A stretch of DNA of 61,311 bases from Paenibacillus terrae (lineage in GTDB: Bacteria > Bacillota > Bacilli > Paenibacillales > Paenibacillaceae). The position numbers and the translations under genes were made by a program. Each line of letters starts with the position of its first letter. Positions within the stretch are counted from its first letter, which is position 1. The notes under the pieces are model-generated. The model ran no database searches. It worked only from the letters and a program-made list of their open reading frames with translations, and was not told the DNA's origin. Location of the stretch: contig NZ_PNXQ01000011.1 of assembly GCF_005217525.1 (NCBI RefSeq), forward strand, positions 187,645-248,955. Reading direction: 5' to 3'. Below, one piece after another: positions 26,161 through 37,611 of this stretch.

Positions 26161-27198
26161 TTACTTCGTAGTCGTTTGTTTACTGGCATTAGCAATCGTT
26201 TTCTTATCCTCCAGCTCTTGAACACCGCTTAAAAACGTCGATACCCGCCGCAAATACTCACGTGGGTGCTCTCTAAAAATAAGCTCATGCAGTCCGTTTT
26301 TGACAATCCATACACTGGAAAGCGGGTTGGTTTGATTGGCAGCGAGCTTTTCCGCAATCGGGTAAGGGGCTTTTTCATCCTGCGTCCCATGTACGAACAT
26401 GATCGGGAACGGATAGTTTTCCGCTTTGACCTCTTGATATGGAATCTGATGCAGGCTGGTACCATTCAAGACTGGAAACAGCAGCTCCAGAATTTCCAGA
26501 GACGGATGGCGCGGCAGATCGATTTGATTATGAATGTTATGATACAGCGTATCCGGCTCCAGTAGGAAGGTGCTGTCCAAAATCATGGCGTCCACATCCT
26601 TGGTTTGCAAGCCCGCCTGAAGAGCGGTTCCAGCACCCATCGAGAAGCCCCATACGATGATCTCCGAGGAGCCGCGTTGCTTCGCAAGCTGGATGGCCCC
26701 GAGAAGCTGCTGGGATTCCGCTTTGCCCCCAGTTGCGACGGCTTTGCTATTTTGTGATGCGAATCCGTAATCGAACATGACTACGTTAAAATTCAAACGG
26801 TGGGCATAATGCGCCAGATCATACATCGGAATCCAGCTTTCTTCGCGATTGGCCCCGTAACCGTGGCTGAAAATAATCGTTTTCTTCGATTGACCTGCCG
26901 GGATATACCAGCCCTGCACCATCCGGCTGCCGTCCTTGGCGGGGAAGCTGATTTCCTCGTAGGGCATTCCTTTGGCCTGCATCGGGTTCGAGTAGAGTGG
27001 CGCGACGGTTGGATTTGTCAGCACCCATGCGATATAGGCGTGCAGGGTAATAAAGCAAAACAATAGAAAAAATACGACCGACAGCAGCAAGGCAATGACC
27101 ACATGCTTGATCCGCAATAGCCGGGGGTTGATCAGTGGGGTGGACGGCTCCTGGACAGCATGCTGTAGCTGAGAGCTGCGCTGGGATGTCGAAATCAT
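26161..27198 (-). CDS. Membrane-anchored alpha/beta hydrolase
   Basis: A serine hydrolase of 345 residues. One N-terminal transmembrane segment (VVIALLLSVVFFLLFCFITL, about 33-52) anchors it, with the hydrolase domain probably outside. The core has IIFSHGYGANRE, a nucleophile elbow WGFSMGAGTA, an acid Asp near HGTQDEKAP, and a terminal His in GLHELIF. This is the BAAT/S9-like peptidase-hydrolase group common in Bacillus. GGAGG before ATG 27198 sets the start. It is divergent from an IclR gene and TGAAAC half-sites lie between them. Substrate unknown. Confidence 0.85.
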   Translation of the reverse strand: MISTSQRSSQLQHAVQEPSTPLINPRLLRIKHVVIALLLSVVFFLLFCFITLHAYIAWVLTNPTVAPLYSNPMQAKGMPYEEISFPAKDGSRMVQGWYIPAGQSKKTIIFSHGYGANREESWIPMYDLAHYAHRLNFNVVMFDYGFASQNSKAVATGGKAESQQLLGAIQLAKQRGSSEIIVWGFSMGAGTALQAGLQTKDVDAMILDSTFLLEPDTLYHNIHNQIDLPRHPSLEILELLFPVLNGTSLHQIPYQEVKAENYPFPIMFVHGTQDEKAPYPIAEKLAANQTNPLSSVWIVKNGLHELIFREHPREYLRRVSTFLSGVQELEDKKTIANASKQTTTK

Positions 27199-27498
27199 GT
27201 AAGAGCCTCCTTCATATAAAAATGAACTTCGTTTCATAGAATATTAGGTACAATTCCACTTGAAATTGATAGTTTATGCCCGTATCGATACCTATTATCG
27301 TATGATGCGTGTTATCCAAAGTCAACGCTTGAACCGGAAAAGTAAAAATGATGCAAAGAATTGTCGATGTTTGTCCTCGTTCTGTAATATGGCTGTCACA
27401 AAAACATTGGTTTACAGTAGCCGCGATTATTCTATATAATTTATGTAACCATGTTTCATGGTGTGAAACGAATATGAAACAAAGAGGAGCGGTTCACA
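27199..27498. promoter_or_regulatory. Divergent regulatory region with TGAAAC half-sites
   Basis: A 300-base region between the hydrolase and IclR genes. GTTTCA (27453-27458) and TGAAAC (27464-27469) form a dyad with a 5-base centre, and a third TGAAAC starts at 27475, just before the IclR ribosome site. A GTTTCAT near 27229 lies close to the hydrolase start on the other side. These could be autoregulatory IclR sites. Otherwise nothing obvious. Confidence 0.4.
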
Positions 27499-28242
27499 AT
27501 GGAAGACCGTAAATTAACCGTTCGCGCCGTGGAGCGTGCGCTTGATATACTGATGTGTTTTACCGGAGATTCCGATCTAGGCCTAACAGAGATTGCTTCC
27601 AAAATTGGTTTACATAAAAGCACGGTTCATCGGCTGCTGGCTACGTTGGAGGATCGGGGCTTTGTTGTTCGGAATGCTGCAACGGAAAAATATCGGCTCG
27701 GCATCCGGATATGGGAACTGTCCACCCATCTGTCGCAAAGCGACGAGCCGGCGATCCTGTTACAGCCAGCCATGGAAGGATTGCGTGACCGTCTGGGCGA
27801 AACGGTCAGCTTATACCTGCGCGATGGCAGCATGCGTATCCGCATACAGGCCGTGCAGAGCAATCAGGCGATCCGTCGCGTTGCACCAGTAGGTGCAAGC
27901 ATGCCGCTGGCTGTAGGAGCCTCCAGCAAGGTGCTGGCGGCCTTTATGCCGCCGCAGGAGCTGGAAGCCCTGCTAACCGGGGATGAATGGCCGCCCTCGG
28001 TAGATCCGGAGGTCTATAAGGCTCAATTGCAGGATATCCGCGAGAAGGGCTATGCGACCAGCTATGAGGAACGGGAGCCGGGCGCTGCTGCTGTCGCTGC
28101 GCCTATCGTGAATCGGAAGGGGCAGGTCGCTGCGGCCTTGTCTGTATCTGGTCCGGTTAGCCGACTAGCGCCCGAGAAGCTGCATGATTTTGCACCGATT
28201 TTAATCGAGGCAGCCAAGGAAATGGGGCTTATGCTTCCATAA
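27499..28242 (+). CDS. IclR-family transcriptional regulator
   Basis: A regulator of 247 residues. The N-terminal winged helix is AVERALDILMCFTGDSD-LGLTEIASKIGLHKSTVHRLL-type sequence (residues 5-70), and the C-terminal effector-binding domain (about 80-245) contains GASSKVLAAF and GYATSYEEREPGAAAVAAPI. GAGGAG lies before ATG 27499. IclR proteins often sense small organic acids. No catabolic operon is adjacent, so the target is unclear; the divergent hydrolase is one possibility. Confidence 0.9.
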   Translation: MEDRKLTVRAVERALDILMCFTGDSDLGLTEIASKIGLHKSTVHRLLATLEDRGFVVRNAATEKYRLGIRIWELSTHLSQSDEPAILLQPAMEGLRDRLGETVSLYLRDGSMRIRIQAVQSNQAIRRVAPVGASMPLAVGASSKVLAAFMPPQELEALLTGDEWPPSVDPEVYKAQLQDIREKGYATSYEEREPGAAAVAAPIVNRKGQVAAALSVSGPVSRLAPEKLHDFAPILIEAAKEMGLMLP

Positions 28243-28353
28243 TCTTTGGAAAAAGGGACCAGGGAAGGGTTGCCAAAGCCGCAAATTTGAAGTAATCTGT
28301 TGGTGATGGCGGGTTGTCCGTTATAGCCGCCACATGAGAACAGAATTAACAGA

Positions 28354-28451
28354 GTTACTGGGGGAGCCTGTAATGCCGGGCTGAGATGGAATCGCACTAG
28401 ATTCCGGACCCTTTGCACCTGATCTGGATCATACCAGCGTAGGGAAGTAAT
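28354..28451 (+). promoter_or_regulatory. TPP riboswitch (THI element)
   Basis: Thiamine pyrophosphate-sensing leader of thiC. The conserved blocks are all visible: GGGGGAGCC, GGGCTGAGA, a variable hairpin GGAATCGCACTAGATTCC, ACCCTTTGCACCTGATC, and GGATCATACCAGCGTAGGGA. P1 is TTACT (28355-28359) with AGTAA (28446-28450). The terminator at 28547-28575 is the likely expression platform, so TPP would stop transcription before thiC. By established knowledge this element represses thiamine synthesis when TPP is sufficient. Confidence 0.95.
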
Positions 28452-28543
28452 CGGCCATTGAAATGTATACGCAGCCGCTGTCTACGGCAACGCATCGGAG
28501 TATGTTTCCGCGTGCGTAGCCGTCTGGATAACGGTTTCGTTAG

Positions 28544-30433
<1,890 letters not shown>

Positions 30434-30449
30434 AAAATGCATAAATAAC

Positions 30450-30494
30450 AAAAGCCGTGGTTCTCTACAGATGATGTAGGGGCCACGGCTTTTT
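30450..30494 (+). terminator. Rho-independent terminator
   Basis: AAAAGCCGTGG (30450-30460) pairs with CCACGGCTTTT (30483-30493), with an inner stem CTCTAC/GTAGGG, then T. It follows thiC. Confidence 0.88.
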
Positions 30495-30537
30495 AGCTTA
30501 TGTAAAGCGAGATCATCCAACCGGATAAACGACTGCT

Positions 30538-30690
30538 TTATTTTTTACCCATTTTCTCATTCAAAATGTCCTGAAAGCTGAGCTTCTTCTCCGAGCTGTC
30601 TTCCTTCTTCTGCATACTCACTGCGTTGGCACGTTGGTATTGGTGATGAAAGGGCATCAAGGTATGTACAGTTAAATTCATTGTATTCAT
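30538..30690 (-). CDS. Small 50-residue protein, unrecognised
   Basis: A 51-codon frame on the minus strand from ATG 30690 to TAA 30538. The ribosome site GGAGGAA lies nine bases upstream (about 30700-30705). The protein starts MNTMNLTVHTLMPF and ends SFQDILNEKMGKK; it is hydrophilic, charged and mostly helical by eye, with no transmembrane segment. A TATAAT on the minus strand (30815-30820) could be its promoter. The terminal FQDILNEK is faintly reminiscent of flagellar-type motifs, but this is too little to assign. It is shorter than typical gene-calling limits. Confidence 0.5.
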   Translation of the reverse strand: MNTMNLTVHTLMPFHHQYQRANAVSMQKKEDSSEKKLSFQDILNEKMGKK

Positions 30691-31010
30691 GCGGGCTGTT
30701 CCTCCAATTCCATTTTGTCAAATTCAGATTGAGTTGCTTAGGACGTCTGTATAGGACTATTTGTATGTACATGATGTGGTAATGCCATGTAGGTTGCTTG
30801 GTTATGTTGCAATCATTATAACCGCATTTTTTCAAAGTAAAACGCTTTTGACATAAAACAGGAAGATGGTCGTATGTGTCTAAAATGAGGATTAGGTGTA
30901 TGGTCATTTTGAGGGAAAATGTGCCTAGGTCCAGAACAAGGGCCAGAGGCCCGTTTTCTCAGTTTAGTAGTCGGGATTGTGTTTTTTTGTCGAACATCCT
31001 TATATAAGTG

Positions 31011-31028
31011 AGGATTTTGCAAAATCCT
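31011..31028. repeat. Perfect palindrome AGGATTTTGCAAAATCCT
   Basis: An 18-base perfect palindrome, preceded by CTTATATAAG. Related sequences are at 20711-20729, 52962-52977 and 56234-56249. It may be an operator or a transcribed hairpin in the yitT upstream region. Confidence 0.4.
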
Positions 31029-31077
31029 GAAATCAATATGAAGTCAGTCTGGTGGCGAATTAAAGTGTCAAAGTTGT

Positions 31078-31106
31078 ATTGACTTTATGTTTGGGAGTGG
31101 ATACCA
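31078..31106 (+). promoter_or_regulatory. Putative sigma-A promoter for yitT-family gene
   Basis: TTGACT (31078-31083) and TACCAT (31101-31106) are 17 bases apart, 94 bases upstream of the start codon. Confidence 0.45.
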
Positions 31107-31199
31107 TGAACTGGTTGTAAGCGTGTTTTAGCTACTAGAGTCAGCCAATCCATCTGGCGATTCATCCGTTGAAATGTTTGAGAAAGGACCAGGACATAT

Positions 31200-32036
31200 A
31201 TGAAAAAAAGAATTGCAGACATCGCATTTATTATTCTGGGTGCGTTTTTTTTCGCGCTGGCTGTTAATCTGTTTGTTATCCCGAATGAGTTTGGCGAGGG
31301 GGGCGTTACAGGGGTCACGATCATATTGTACTACCTGTTTCAGTGGTCCCCCTCGATCGTCAATCTGGTGATCAATGGATTGCTGCTGATTGTCGGATAT
31401 AAATTTTTGGACAAGAGAACGACCCTGTACACCGTCATTGCGGTTGCTTTTAACTCGTTGTTTTTACATTTAACGGCCAACTGGCGGATTGATTCGCATG
31501 AGCCGACGATTAATGCCGTATTTGCCGGGGTTTTGGTGGGGATCGGGATTGGTTTGATCGTGCGGGTGGGCGGGACAACAGCGGGAACGGTTATTTTGGC
31601 CCGGATTGCCAACAAATATCTGGATTGGAACATCAGCTATGGCTTGCTGTTTTTTGATCTGATTGTTGCATTTTCTTCCTATTTTATTATTGGCCCGGAA
31701 AAGCTTATGCTGACCATCGTTATTTTGTACGTCGGAACGAAGGTTATGGATTTTATGATCGAAGGACTGAACCCGAAAAAAGCGGTCATGATTATTTCGG
31801 AGCATCAAAATAAAATTGCCGAGATGGTCATTACCCAAATGGATCGGGGAGTTACCGTCCTGTCAGGCCACGGTTACTACACGAAAAATCCGAAAGAAGT
31901 TCTGTATATCGTCATCAGCAAGCAAGAGGTGTCAGCGCTTAAAAAGATTGTGAAGGCTATCGACACAGCGGCGTTTATCACGATTCATGACGTGCGGGAT
32001 GTATTCGGAGAGGGCTTTTTGGATATTTCGAAGTAA
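31200..32036 (+). CDS. YitT-family membrane protein (DUF161/DUF2179)
   Basis: An integral membrane protein of 278 residues. The first 190 have about five hydrophobic helices (the YitT/DUF161 membrane domain, with NLFVIPNEFGEGGVTG and GGTTAGTVILARI motifs). The last 80 form a soluble DUF2179 domain (MVITQMDRGVTVLSGHGYYT). The family is multi-copy in Firmicutes and its transport or signalling role is unproven. AAAGGACCAGGA lies before ATG 31200. Two terminator-like hairpins follow. Confidence 0.88.
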   Translation: MKKRIADIAFIILGAFFFALAVNLFVIPNEFGEGGVTGVTIILYYLFQWSPSIVNLVINGLLLIVGYKFLDKRTTLYTVIAVAFNSLFLHLTANWRIDSHEPTINAVFAGVLVGIGIGLIVRVGGTTAGTVILARIANKYLDWNISYGLLFFDLIVAFSSYFIIGPEKLMLTIVILYVGTKVMDFMIEGLNPKKAVMIISEHQNKIAEMVITQMDRGVTVLSGHGYYTKNPKEVLYIVISKQEVSALKKIVKAIDTAAFITIHDVRDVFGEGFLDISK

Positions 32037-32077
32037 CTGGTGGTGCGAAGGCAATTTCATAGGAGACATAGATTGGA

Positions 32078-32105
32078 AGTCGGTCCTGAGGGATCGGCTT
32101 TTTTG
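32078..32105 (+). terminator. Rho-independent terminator for yitT
   Basis: GTCGGTCC pairs imperfectly with GGATCGGC, followed by seven T (32099-32105). Confidence 0.6.
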
Positions 32106-32125
32106 TTTTATATAGATAAAAAAAT

Positions 32126-32164
32126 ACCCCCGATTCGCAGATAGAGCTGCAATCGGGGGTTCTT
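32126..32164. terminator. Terminator between yitT and acnA
   Basis: ACCCCCGATT (32126-32135) pairs with AATCGGGGGT (32151-32160) with an inner GCAG/CTGC stem. An A-tract lies upstream, so it can serve the convergent aconitase gene on the minus strand as well. Confidence 0.85.
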
Positions 32165-32185
32165 CACATATGACGTTAAAAAAAC

Positions 32186-34897
32186 TTAGTCTGCGATCAT
32201 TTGACGCAATACGGTTTGCAGAATACCGCCGTTGTGGTAGTAGTCGATATCGACGGTGCTGTCCAGACGGGCAGTGACCGGGAACTCGAACTTCGTGCCA
32301 TCCTCGCGTTTGGCTACAACGGTAAGCTCTTGACCCGGCTTCACGTCATTGTCGATGCCGAGAATATCAAACGTTTCACGACCGTTCAGACCCAGGCTGG
32401 ACCAGCCGTTGCCTTCCTGGAATTGCAGTGGAAGCACACCCATACCGACCAGGTTACTGCGGTGAATCCGTTCGAAGCTTTCTGCAATGACGGCTTTGAC
32501 GCCCAGCAGAAGCGTACCCTTCGCTGCCCAGTCACGGGAGCTGCCTGTACCGTATTCCTTGCCGGCAATAACGATCAGGTTTTGATCGGCTGCCTGATAT
32601 TTCATAGATGCATCGTAGATGGACATTTCCTCATCTGTCAGCAAGTATTTGGTCACGCCGCCCTCGGTACCCGGAGCCACGTTGTTGCGAATACGGATGT
32701 TAGCGAACGTACCGCGCATCATGACCTCATGGTTGCCCCGACGAGAGCCGTAGGAGTTGAAGTCCTTGCGCTCTACGCCATGCTCCTTCAAGTACAGTCC
32801 TGCCGGGCTGGAAGGGGCGATGTTGCCTGCTGGTGAAATGTGGTCCGTAGTGACCGAATCGTTCAGCAAGGCAAGCACACGCGCATTACGGATTTCCTGG
32901 ATATCCTGTACACCATCTTGAAGTTTTTCAAAGAATGGCGGATTTTGAATATAGGTTGATTTTTCATCCCATTCATACAGTTCGCCTTCAGGAACCGGAA
33001 TGGAATTCCATTTTTCGTTGGCAGTGAACACATTCTCGTATTTACGACGGAACATATCCGGGCTGAGAGACAGGCTGATCGCTTCCTTGATTTCCTCGGA
33101 AGTGGGCCAGATGTCTTTCAGATAGACCGGCTGATTGTCGTGATCGTAACCGAGCGGATCATTCACCAAATCAATGTTCACCGTACCTGCCAGCGCATAA
33201 GCGACGACCAGTGGCGGTGAGCCGAGATAGTTGGCTTTGACCTGCGCATGCACGCGGCCCTCAAAGTTCCGGTTACCGGAAATGACAGCGCCAACCGTCA
33301 GATCGTTGTCTGTGATGGCCTGACTTACTTCGTCAGGAAGCGGACCGGAGTTACCGATGCAGGTCGCGCAGCCATAGCCAGCCACATGGAAGCCGAGTGC
33401 TTCCAGCGGACCGATCAGCCCGGCTTTTTGCAGGTATTCCGTCACGACAAGGGAGCCCGGTGTCAAGCTGGTTTTAACATAGCCCGGCTTTTTGAGCCCG
33501 CGTTCTACTGCCTTTTTGGCGAGCAAGCCTGCGCCCAGCATAACGCTTGGGTTGGAGGTGTTCGTGCAGCTTGTGATCGCCGCAATTACGACTGCGCCAG
33601 TACCCAGCTCGCTGGTGGAGCCGTCCGGGTGGGTCAGCGGAATCTTCTGTTCGATCTTTTCATCACTCAGTCCGTAGCCGCCTTTGTCCACAGGGGTACG
33701 GATAATGCCTTCAAAGGTTTCCTTCATGCGACTAAGCTCAACACGGTCCTGTGGACGTTTGGGACCCGCAAGACTCGGTACAACCGAAGCCAAGTCCAGT
33801 TCAATCGTATCGCTGAACACAGGGTCCGGCGTATCGGATGTGCGGAACATGCCTTGCGCTTTGTAATATTCCTCTACAAGACTCACTTGCTCATCAGAAC
33901 GTCCGGTGCTGCGCAGGTAAGCCAGCGTTTCCGCATCGACCGGGAAGAAGCCAATCGTTGCGCCGTACTCCGGTGCCATATTGGCAACCGTTGCACGGTC
34001 AGCCAGGCTGATGTTAGCCAGGCCGGGTCCGTAAAATTCCACGAATTTGCCGACTACGCCTTTTTTACGCAGCATTTGGGTTACCGTAAGCGCCAGATCG
34101 GTGGCGGTAGAGCCTTCTGACAGACTGCCTGTCAGCTTGAAGCCGATAACATCCGGTGTGACAAAATACAGCGGCTGCCCCAGCATACCCGCCTCTGCCT
34201 CAATCCCGCCGACGCCCCAGCCGACGACACCCAGACCGTTAATCATCGTCGTATGGGAATCCGTTCCGACGAGGGAATCCGGGAAGACGACGGTTTCGCC
34301 GTCAATAGTTTTGGTGGCGGCCACGGATGCCAGATACTCCAGATTGACCTGATGGACGATACCCGTGGACGGTGGAACAGCACGGAAGTTGTTGAACGCC
34401 GTTTGCGCCCAGCGCAGAAAACGGTACCGTTCCTCGTTACGCTCAAATTCTACATTAATATTATAGTCCAGCGCTTCGCTGGTACCGAAAGCATCAACCA
34501 TAACCGAGTGGTCGATAACGAGATCGACGGGTACGAGCGGGTTGATTTGTTTCGGGTCGCCGCCCGCTTTTTTCACAGTATCGCGCATGGCTGCCAAATC
34601 GACAACCACCGGGACGCCGGTGAAATCCTGAAGCACGATGCGTGCGGGAATGAATGGAATTTCCTTGTTGGTGTCACGATTCTCAGCCCAGCCTGTAAGC
34701 TGCTGCACATGCTCTTCTGTAATCGCGCGTCCATCGAATTGGCGCACAGCGGCTTCCAGCAACACTTTAATGGAAAAAGGCAGCTTGGCGATACCGCTTT
34801 TTCCTTGTTCCTCCAGTGCCTTGAGACTGTAATAACGGTAAGGCTTGCCGTCAACTTCGAGACTGCGGGCAATGGAGAATTGATCTTTTCCTGACAT
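32186..34897 (-). CDS. acnA: Aconitate hydratase (aconitase A)
   Basis: TCA-cycle enzyme that interconverts citrate and isocitrate; in Bacillus (CitB) it also binds RNA when its cluster is lost. It has 903 residues, the size of the bacterial IRP/AcnA type. 4Fe-4S ligands are in [15 protein letters not shown] and [13 protein letters not shown]; substrate motifs include [20 protein letters not shown] and [17 protein letters not shown] before ATG 34897 fixes the start, not the longer frame to 34963. Confidence 0.97.
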   Translation of the reverse strand: MSGKDQFSIARSLEVDGKPYRYYSLKALEEQGKSGIAKLPFSIKVLLEAAVRQFDGRAITEEHVQQLTGWAENRDTNKEIPFIPARIVLQDFTGVPVVVDLAAMRDTVKKAGGDPKQINPLVPVDLVIDHSVMVDAFGTSEALDYNINVEFERNEERYRFLRWAQTAFNNFRAVPPSTGIVHQVNLEYLASVAATKTIDGETVVFPDSLVGTDSHTTMINGLGVVGWGVGGIEAEAGMLGQPLYFVTPDVIGFKLTGSLSEGSTATDLALTVTQMLRKKGVVGKFVEFYGPGLANISLADRATVANMAPEYGATIGFFPVDAETLAYLRSTGRSDEQVSLVEEYYKAQGMFRTSDTPDPVFSDTIELDLASVVPSLAGPKRPQDRVELSRMKETFEGIIRTPVDKGGYGLSDEKIEQKIPLTHPDGSTSELGTGAVVIAAITSCTNTSNPSVMLGAGLLAKKAVERGLKKPGYVKTSLTPGSLVVTEYLQKAGLIGPLEALGFHVAGYGCATCIGNSGPLPDEVSQAITDNDLTVGAVISGNRNFEGRVHAQVKANYLGSPPLVVAYALAGTVNIDLVNDPLGYDHDNQPVYLKDIWPTSEEIKEAISLSLSPDMFRRKYENVFTANEKWNSIPVPEGELYEWDEKSTYIQNPPFFEKLQDGVQDIQEIRNARVLALLNDSVTTDHISPAGNIAPSSPAGLYLKEHGVERKDFNSYGSRRGNHEVMMRGTFANIRIRNNVAPGTEGGVTKYLLTDEEMSIYDASMKYQAADQNLIVIAGKEYGTGSSRDWAAKGTLLLGVKAVIAESFERIHRSNLVGMGVLPLQFQEGNGWSSLGLNGRETFDILGIDNDVKPGQELTVVAKREDGTKFEFPVTARLDSTVDIDYYHNGGILQTVLRQMIAD

Positions 34898-35353
34898 AAG
34901 TATTACCTCCTTATAGTAGATGCTGGGGGAAAATAGGGATGTCGTTTTTTCGACGTCTTGCACAGTTGGCTTAAATTGGTTGCGCTCTCATGAAAGCAGC
35001 ATAGCTGATCTGAAGAATAACCGATTAACCTATAGATAACAGTTATTTTCATAATAGAGCAGAAGACGATTTCCAATGGTTTCATTAGATGAAACTTAAT
35101 TTCAAAATAATGTTTCTGAATTAAGTATACCGTTTTCACTCGATTCCGTAAAGTTTTTTTGGCCTAATTTATGCGCCGAAGCCTGGAAAATAAAACGTTT
35201 CTCTTTCTCGTGTTCCAGTGCTCATACCAAGCTTTAGAGATTCATACTTATAGATAGAGAGCCATACCAGGCTATAGAGGAAATGAAGAAAGCTATACGG
35301 TATTCCCGCTATCCCCACACAAGGATTGGCGGGACGGAAATGGAGGGACAGGG
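34898..35353. other. 456-base divergent intergenic region
   Basis: It lies between acnA and the amidase-domain gene. Nearest acnA it is AT-rich, with small palindromic ATAAC/GTTAT elements around 35031-35045 that could be regulator sites (CcpC sites in Bacillus are ATAA/TTAT dyads), but the spacing does not match well. An imperfect 17-base direct repeat occurs at 35223-35239 (CATACCAAGCTTTAGAG) and 35263-35279 (CATACCAGGCTATAGAG), 40 bases apart. I find no gene here. Confidence 0.35.
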
Positions 35354-36349
35354 ATGGGGGAGCGGGAATGGAAGCAGGCCCTTTTTGCTTATGTGAACCA
35401 ATATAACCGGAGTGAGGTGAACGGCGCTCCGCAGCCGGATGAATATCTAGAGGTAGGTCAGCGAATGGAGCGTGCGGCCCGCACGGCTAGACTGGAACAG
35501 TGGTATAACGAGCGGAACGCCGTTCCCTTACGTAGTGAAACACGCGCCAAGCCGCTGCGAATAGTGCAGGATACGCCGGAGGAGGCTGTGGTGGATGTAC
35601 AACTGCATGTCCGGCTTTTTTACGAAAAAGGCGGGATGACTCACCGGGAGGATCGGATTGAACGGGAACGTCTGACGTTCACGCGCGAGGGGGAAGCCTG
35701 GCAGGTGGCAAGAATCGAGCGTGATCCTGCAGAAAGAAAGCCGGCGGGGGGAGAGGTTCCTTTTGAACAGGCTTCGTTTAATCAGGGAGGGAATCTGCCG
35801 CTGCTGAATCGCGGTGTACTCGGCTTTGGCTCATCAGCACGCCCCAGCCGATATCGCCGCGAAGAGGCGGCAGCCTATGCGGATCAATGGTGGGATAGCT
35901 TCAACCCGGAGTTTGAGGGTTTTGATGTGGATTGTACCAATTATATCTCGCAATGCCTCTTTGCAGGGGGCGCACCGATCCACTATACTGGTAAAAGAGA
36001 ATCGGGCTGGTGGTACAAGGGACGGGTCGACGGACGTGAGCTGTGGAGCTACAGTTGGGCAGTTTCCAACAGTCTGGAGCGGTATTTGGGCTCCAGCTCG
36101 TGGGGGTTGACCGCCGAGCAGGTGAGCCGTCCGGAGCAGCTTATGCTGGGGGACGTCATTTTTTATGATTGGGATGGTGACGGCATCTTTCAGCACAGCA
36201 CGGTGGTAACGGCCTTTGATGCGGGCGGCATGCCGCTTGTTAATGCGCATACGGTAAGCTCCAGGCACCGTTATTGGGACTACAAAAATTCGTATGCGTG
36301 GACGGACAACACGGTATATCGCTTTTATCACATCGCCGACTATTTTTAA
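35354..36349 (+). CDS. Amidase-domain protein (Amidase_6, NlpC/P60-like)
   Basis: A protein of 331 residues without a signal peptide. Residues about 170-330 match the Amidase_6 fold: the catalytic cysteine in DVDCTNYISQCLFAGG and histidines in IFQHSTVVT and VNAHTVSS. The N-terminal 160 residues (charged, helix then beta-rich) form a separate unassigned domain. The family may be papain-like hydrolases; activity on cell-wall peptides is inference. GGAGGGACAGGG lies upstream of ATG 35354. ddl follows 73 bases later, a loose cell-wall association. Confidence 0.8.
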   Translation: MGEREWKQALFAYVNQYNRSEVNGAPQPDEYLEVGQRMERAARTARLEQWYNERNAVPLRSETRAKPLRIVQDTPEEAVVDVQLHVRLFYEKGGMTHREDRIERERLTFTREGEAWQVARIERDPAERKPAGGEVPFEQASFNQGGNLPLLNRGVLGFGSSARPSRYRREEAAAYADQWWDSFNPEFEGFDVDCTNYISQCLFAGGAPIHYTGKRESGWWYKGRVDGRELWSYSWAVSNSLERYLGSSSWGLTAEQVSRPEQLMLGDVIFYDWDGDGIFQHSTVVTAFDAGGMPLVNAHTVSSRHRYWDYKNSYAWTDNTVYRFYHIADYF

Positions 36350-36422
36350 ATGAGATGATTTATAGCAGGTACAGTGACGCAAATCAGGCACAATGACGAA
36401 AGCAGGAAAGCGGAGGATAGGC

Positions 36423-37511
36423 ATGGCAAAACAAAAATTGACCGTAGGGCTAGTGTACGGCGGCAAATCGGGCGAGCATGAGGTTTCGCTGCAAACGGCG
36501 TATGCGGTACTGAACGCTTTTGATTATGAGAAATACGAGATTATTCCTTTTTATATTACGAAGGCTGGCGATTGGCGCAGAGGGTCGCTGCTTGACGCAC
36601 CTTTGGCTTCTGTAGAGCAATTGAAGCTGGAGCGCGCAGAGGGCGGTACGAAGGCGGCATTAGATACGTTGTTCGGTAAACTGTACGGAGAGCATACGCT
36701 GGATGTGCTGTTTCCGCTGCTGCATGGCACCTTTGGTGAGGACGGAACGATTCAGGGCTTGTTTGAAATGGCGGATATGCCTTATGTCGGTGCAGGAGTG
36801 CTGGCTTCTGCCGCAGGGATGGACAAAGGCGTCATGAAGAAGCTGTTTGAGCATGCCGGACTGCCGCAAGTGAAATACTGTTATTTTAATAGTACACAGT
36901 GGGCGCATACCAGCCATGATTTGGTGCGCAACATGGAAACCGAGTTAGGGTACCCGTGCTTCGTCAAGCCGGCGAATCTGGGATCAAGTGTCGGCATTTC
37001 CAAAGCTACTAACCGGGAAGAACTGGAAAAGGCAGTCGAGCTGGCTTTGCAATTTGATCTGAAGGTCATTGTGGAGGAGTATGTCGATGCCCGCGAGGTC
37101 GAGGTTAGCGTACTCGGCAACGACGAGCCGATTGCTTCGGTACCCGGTGAAATTGTATCGTCCAGCGACTATTACGATTATGCTGCCAAATACACGGACG
37201 GCCAATCGGAAATGCTCATTCCGGCACCGTTGGACGAGGAAGTGGCGGATCGTATCCGTGAAGCCGCATTGCAAGCATTCCGCGCTCTTGAAGGCTGCGG
37301 GATTTCCCGTGCCGATTTCTTCGTCAGACGTTCCGACGGACATATTCTTATTAATGAAGTAAACACGATGCCAGGCTTTACGCCGTTCAGCATGTATCCA
37401 TTGCTGTGGAGAGAAACAGGCGTATCCTATCAAAGCTTGCTGGACCGCATGATTGCACTCGCACTGGAGCGTTATGAGCGCAGGTCTGCGCTGCATTACG
37501 AGAATTCATAA
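36423..37511 (+). CDS. ddl: D-alanine--D-alanine ligase
   Basis: ATP-grasp ligase that makes D-Ala-D-Ala for peptidoglycan. It has 362 residues. N-terminal LVYGGKSGEHEVSLQTA and the ATP-grasp motifs FVKPANLGSSVGISK, VEEYVDAREVEVSVLG and INEVNTMPGFTPFSMYP are all in place. The serpentine loop near YYDYAAKYTDG contains the Tyr typical of D-Ala-D-Ala (not D-lactate) enzymes, which is inference. GGAGG sets ATG 36423. Confidence 0.96.
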   Translation: MAKQKLTVGLVYGGKSGEHEVSLQTAYAVLNAFDYEKYEIIPFYITKAGDWRRGSLLDAPLASVEQLKLERAEGGTKAALDTLFGKLYGEHTLDVLFPLLHGTFGEDGTIQGLFEMADMPYVGAGVLASAAGMDKGVMKKLFEHAGLPQVKYCYFNSTQWAHTSHDLVRNMETELGYPCFVKPANLGSSVGISKATNREELEKAVELALQFDLKVIVEEYVDAREVEVSVLGNDEPIASVPGEIVSSSDYYDYAAKYTDGQSEMLIPAPLDEEVADRIREAALQAFRALEGCGISRADFFVRRSDGHILINEVNTMPGFTPFSMYPLLWRETGVSYQSLLDRMIALALERYERRSALHYENS

Positions 37512-37611
37512 AACGAACCAGGGGGGAGCTGATCACTCCTCTCTTTGTTCATATACACGGTATACAGTCAGGATTTGTAAAAATACTTATCACGAAAGGT
37601 GGCGGCTAAAC

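Larger units (their letters stand above)
30691..31199. other. 509-base intergenic region upstream of yitT
   Basis: No convincing gene. It holds a GGTTAT/ATAACC dyad (30800-30823), a TTTGTCGAAC sequence (30986-30995, 9/10 to a Spo0A box), the perfect palindrome at 31011-31028 and a promoter at 31078-31106. Open frames on the minus strand here have unlikely composition. Confidence 0.4.

Noticed and set aside
33248..34120. Long open frame (290 codons) on the strand opposite acnA
   Set aside because: It lies wholly antisense to a well-conserved aconitase gene, its product has no recognisable domain and no ribosome site supports it.
35031..35045. CcpC site upstream of acnA
   Set aside because: ATAA and TTAT elements are present but not with the expected seven-base spacing.
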